From: Candidatus Obscuribacterales bacterium
GTDB lineage: Bacteria; Cyanobacteriota; Vampirovibrionia; Obscuribacterales; Obscuribacteraceae
Reading direction: 5' to 3'
DNA: 64,000 nt
NCBI GenBank assembly: GCA_020634035.1
Contig: JACKCM010000003.1
Span: 434,001 to 498,000 of the forward strand
Of the stretch, positions 61,088-64,000 are shown piece after piece. A model generated the notes under the pieces. That model saw only the letters and a program-made list of their open reading frames with translations. It was not told the origin of the DNA and searched no databases. Position numbers and translations under genes: made by a program. The stretch's first letter is position 1. Each line of letters begins with the position of its first letter.

Positions 61088-61437
61088 AGAATATACTGGA
61101 AATTCAGAAGCACAAAGCGGTTGTCTCTTATGATCCCGAAATAGGAATGTTTCGAGGTGAATTCCTCGGTTTGTCCGGTGGAGCAGACTTTTATGGCGCA
61201 AGCTTGAGGGAGCTAAATAAAGAAGGTCAAAAGTCCCTGAAAGTTTATCTAGAGCTTTGCAAAGAGAAAGGAATAGAGCCTTATAAAAGCTTCTCCGGGC
61301 GATTCAATGTCAGGCTCTCACCTGAGATGCACGAAGCAGCTACACTATCAGCTGCTGCCCAAAACAAGAGTTTGAACGACTGGGTATCAGATGCCCTTAG
61401 AGACGCTCTCGTGGACGAAGACTTACTTGAAGCTTAG
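61084..61437 (+). CDS. hicB: HicB-family antitoxin
   Basis: 117 residues. N-terminal partial RNase H-like HicB fold (HKAVVSYDPEIGMFRGEFLG, GLSGGADFYGASLREL) and C-terminal ribbon-helix-helix with NVRLSPEMHEAATLSAAAQN followed by SLNDWVSDALRDAL. Binds HicA and, with its RHH, the operator. Translationally coupled to hicA. Its end overlaps the convergent gene at 61434 by 4 bp. Confidence 0.9.
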   Translation: MKNILEIQKHKAVVSYDPEIGMFRGEFLGLSGGADFYGASLRELNKEGQKSLKVYLELCKEKGIEPYKSFSGRFNVRLSPEMHEAATLSAAAQNKSLNDWVSDALRDALVDEDLLEA

Positions 61438-62030
61438 CTTCCGCAAGATTTCAACTCCGAAAGCGCCTCTGCACCATAGCGTTTGCGGACCTCGTCCTCT
61501 ATGGAACGCAATTTAGTTTTAAAACTTTCTTGGGCAACAGAGTCGCTCGGATCGGCCTCGGACTTTTCATCCAGAATTCGTGAATAACCATAAAAAAGCT
61601 CCAGAACCCGGTCACGATCGCGTCTAATAGCTCGAATCAAAAACTGTTTGCGCGTCTGATCGCATTCTGCAATCTTGCCAATTTCAGAATAATAGTAGTC
61701 CAGAGATCTTTCATTTGAATCGGATCCAGCGCTGTTCACCCTGGCGTAATCGGCATCAATTCCGGCATCGGCCATAGAGATAAGCCCGCGTTGAGAGGAG
61801 TTTATGCTATCAATAATAAGCTGAGAAACTTTCTCTCTTTTCTCGGTGGAGGGCACCACAAATTGAATGGTGCTCTGGAGCATCTCAGAGTTCTCCATCG
61901 CAGCCTTCCAGAACCGCTTCAGGTTGCGACTTTTTTCCAGTTCGACGGCATCACTCTTCTGCCCAGAGGCTGAGGAGATCCCGAGAACGACAACGAGAAA
62001 TGCGACAACTAAGGTTCTGAGTAGCAGCAT
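61434..62030 (-). CDS. Exported helical protein of unknown function
   Basis: 198 residues from ATG 62030 (MLLLRTLVVAFLVVVLG, a signal peptide ending near ASG); the longer frame to 62096 lies inside the SNF2 gene and is rejected. The mature part is charged and helical (RNLKRFWKAAMENSEMLQST; RDRDRVLELFYGYSRIL), with two cysteines (C-D-Q-T-R-K and K-S-C-G-S). It starts 8 bp after the SNF2 helicase stop. No family recognised. Confidence 0.75.
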   Translation of the reverse strand: MLLLRTLVVAFLVVVLGISSASGQKSDAVELEKSRNLKRFWKAAMENSEMLQSTIQFVVPSTEKREKVSQLIIDSINSSQRGLISMADAGIDADYARVNSAGSDSNERSLDYYYSEIGKIAECDQTRKQFLIRAIRRDRDRVLELFYGYSRILDEKSEADPSDSVAQESFKTKLRSIEDEVRKRYGAEALSELKSCGS

Positions 62031-62037
62031 AGAAATA

Positions 62038-64000
62038 CTAGAAAGAGAAGAGGAACTCCAGATCTTCCTGGGTAAGCTCTTTGGCCATTTTCTCATCGCC
62101 GCCGATAACCAGCTCAGCCAGCTCTTTCTTTTTCTGTTGCAGAGCGAGAATCTTCTCTTCGACGGTACCGCGAGTGATCAGTTTGTAGTTGAAGACATGG
62201 CGGGTCTGACCGATACGGTGCGCTCGGTCGGTGGCCTGATTCTCCACAGCCGGGTTCCACCACGGGTCATAGTGGATAACATAATCTGCCCCGGTTAAAT
62301 TGAGACCGGTACCGCCGGCTTTCAAGCTGATCAAAAATACCGGGATGTCGGGGTCTGCGTTGAATTTCTCTACTTTATCCAGTCTATCTTTAGCCGGTGT
62401 CTGACCATCGATATATTCGTAGACGATACCGTCTTTCTCGAACTCTTTGCGAACTAAAGAGAGCATTTTCACAAAAGAGCTGAAGACCAGAATTTTGTGT
62501 CCGCCATCGATGATATCGTGGATGAGATGAACCAGGGTCTCCAGTTTAGCCGAAGAGATAATCTTCTCCGGAGGCAGATCCTTGAGCAGTCTTGGATCAC
62601 AACAGACCTGTCTCAAACGCAAGAGAGCATGGAGAACGGACATATGCGCTCTACCGAAGCCTTTGCTTGCTATTTCGTTGAATACGGTCTGACGACATTC
62701 ATCCAACACATCCAGGTAGATAGAGCGTTGATCCTCGTCGAATTCGCACAGATGTACTATGTCCGTACGCTCGGGCAGGTCTTTCTCCACCTGAGACTTC
62801 AGTCTTCTCAGTATGAACGGATGAACTATCTTGCGAAGCTTTTTGCCTGCGCCATCGAGACCGGCTTCTATCGGGCGCTCGAAGGTATCGTTGAAGTCTT
62901 TATAAGATCCGAGGAACTCAGGCATCAAGAAGTCGAAGAGAGACCAGAGTTCTCGCAGGCGGTTCTCCACCGGGGTTCCGGACAGGGCGATTCTATGAAA
63001 TGCCTTCAGGCTCTTGGCGGCTACGGCACCGACAGATTCGGGGTTTTTGATATTCTGGGCTTCATCAAGAATCAGATACTCGAACTGGACCTTCTTCAAC
63101 TCTTCGTAATCGCGCCGGATAATACCGTAAGTGGTGAAGACCACATCGGGTCTCTTGCCCTTGGCTCTCAAAAGCTTCGCCAGGAGTTCATTACGGTCCC
63201 GGCCCAGATAAAGCTCGGTAGAGAGCTCCGGAGTAAACTTACGGGCTTCGCTCAACCAGTTGTAGACAACAGAAGTAGGTGCAACCACCAGTGATGGCTT
63301 GCGATCTTCAGAGCCTTTGCTATCTGCGTTCTTGTAGTGATGAAGAAGCAGAGCCAGAGCCTGAATAGTCTTACCAAGACCCATATCGTCAGCCAGTATT
63401 CCAGCCAGGCCATACTCACGCAAGAAGCCAAGCCAGTTGCAGCCCTGTTCTTGATAAGAGCGCAGCTCTCCTCTGAAAGTATCGGGTACCGAAAGGGCTT
63501 CGAGTTCCTGGAAGTGATGAATCTTGTTGATGAAGTTATCGAAGCCCTCATCACAGTTCACTTCTATCTCATGGGTATCGAGGGCATGCAAGACGCTGAG
63601 CGCTTGATAGAGCGGTCGCTCCCCGGCTTCGCCCTGGCCGACAGTTTTAAGCAGCCCCAGAAGTGTTGCCGAAGGAATCCGCACAAACTGACCATCGGCC
63701 AGCTTCAAGAAATTCTTGTTGGTGAATAGACAGGGTAAGACCCGCTCCAGCTCGACCCGCTCTCCTTCGGTCTCTAAAATCAGGTCGCAGTCGAATTTGA
63801 ATGAGTCTTGCTTCAAAGACAGATCAGCTCGAACAGAAAGCTCTTTGGGTCGGACCCGATAGTTTTTGAGCTTCTCGAAGCCGCTTATCTCCCAGTCGCT
63901 GCATTGCTCGGAAGACAAATAATAGAGGGTCTCCAGAGCAGGTTCACCTTCGAAGAAGAAACGATCCACCACGGTGCGTTCCGGTTGCAGGTTGGTGAGG
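62038..64000 (-). CDS. SNF2-family DEAD-like helicase, 5' end cut by window edge
   Basis: The frame is open to the right edge (reading ...LTNLQPERTV before the GTG at 63972), so the N-terminus is outside. At least 654 residues remain. Helicase motifs: LADDMGLGKTIQALALLLHH (motif I), VVAPTSVVYNWL (Ia), LILDEAQNIKNP (motif II DEAQ), LSGTPVENRLRELWSLFDFL (III), and the C-terminal helicase domain with VSLKAGGTGLNLTGADYVIH-like (here FLISLKAGGTGLNLTGADY, motif V) and QATDRAHRIGQTRHV (motif VI). This is the bacterial SWI2/SNF2 group, which translocates on DNA/protein complexes; exact function unknown. The stop is 8 bp before the start of the exported gene. Confidence 0.94.
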   Translation of the reverse strand, partial: LTNLQPERTVVDRFFFEGEPALETLYYLSSEQCSDWEISGFEKLKNYRVRPKELSVRADLSLKQDSFKFDCDLILETEGERVELERVLPCLFTNKNFLKLADGQFVRIPSATLLGLLKTVGQGEAGERPLYQALSVLHALDTHEIEVNCDEGFDNFINKIHHFQELEALSVPDTFRGELRSYQEQGCNWLGFLREYGLAGILADDMGLGKTIQALALLLHHYKNADSKGSEDRKPSLVVAPTSVVYNWLSEARKFTPELSTELYLGRDRNELLAKLLRAKGKRPDVVFTTYGIIRRDYEELKKVQFEYLILDEAQNIKNPESVGAVAAKSLKAFHRIALSGTPVENRLRELWSLFDFLMPEFLGSYKDFNDTFERPIEAGLDGAGKKLRKIVHPFILRRLKSQVEKDLPERTDIVHLCEFDEDQRSIYLDVLDECRQTVFNEIASKGFGRAHMSVLHALLRLRQVCCDPRLLKDLPPEKIISSAKLETLVHLIHDIIDGGHKILVFSSFVKMLSLVRKEFEKDGIVYEYIDGQTPAKDRLDKVEKFNADPDIPVFLISLKAGGTGLNLTGADYVIHYDPWWNPAVENQATDRAHRIGQTRHVFNYKLITRGTVEEKILALQQKKKELAELVIGGDEKMAKELTQEDLEFLFSF

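Overview
The window looks like a chromosomal segment of a non-photosynthetic relative of Cyanobacteria, such as Candidatus Melainabacteria / Vampirovibrionia and possibly the order Obscuribacterales. This is an inference and not a proven placement. It rests on many TPR proteins, MglA-type GTPases beside a PATAN (DUF4388) protein, a RecG with a long N-terminal extension, an EF-G-like paralogue, two bS21 genes, SLH repeats on an exported protein, and no photosynthesis genes. MurA, LspA and a KdsC-type phosphatase fit a diderm cell envelope. Several genes appear to start at TTG. There is no prophage, insertion sequence, CRISPR array or integron, so the region reads as mostly core chromosome with lineage-specific secreted and hypothetical genes between.

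Layout. 1-7120: a long TPR protein cut by the left window edge; a very large low-complexity protein with a LysM-like tail whose reading frame is broken twice; and a small exported TPR gene broken at least three times. 7121-16303: recG, an MglA-like GTPase, rpmB, then the leftward run prfA-prmC-hslO, tRNA-Ser(GGA) and tpiA. 16505-24967: a TPR protein, cobS, rpsU, an exported helical-repeat protein, a GH38 alpha-mannosidase with a TIM-barrel epimerase-like protein, and an exported PDZ protein. 25169-29621: mdh, then a rightward cluster (exported SnoaL-like protein, lspA, an RluA-family pseudouridine synthase, a LapA-like protein), facing a bifunctional-nuclease-domain gene.

29952-43029: tRNA-Leu(GAG), a small unknown gene with a HerA-like ATPase, a membrane protein, a cytochrome c, murA, lysC, a protein of GspE-N-like repeats, comM, a zinc-ribbon membrane protein, a TPR lipoprotein and aspS. 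43212-53318: a membrane protein, an EF-G-like GTPase lacking the catalytic histidine, a second rpsU, small unknown genes, a VIT/von Willebrand A protein, several small exported proteins and an AmmeMemoRadiSam radical SAM enzyme. 53438-64000: a hydrophilic repeat protein, a PATAN/degenerate-GGDEF protein next to a second MglA-like GTPase, a KdsC-type phosphatase, an exported FAD oxidoreductase with SLH repeats, a hicAB module with a perfect operator palindrome, a small exported protein, and a SNF2-family helicase cut by the right edge.

The most interesting units are the PATAN/GGDEF-like plus MglA GTPase pair, the SLH-anchored FAD oxidoreductase, the hicAB promoter palindrome, the EF-G-like/bS21 paralogue pair, and the local cluster of broken frames at 2.4-7.1 kb.
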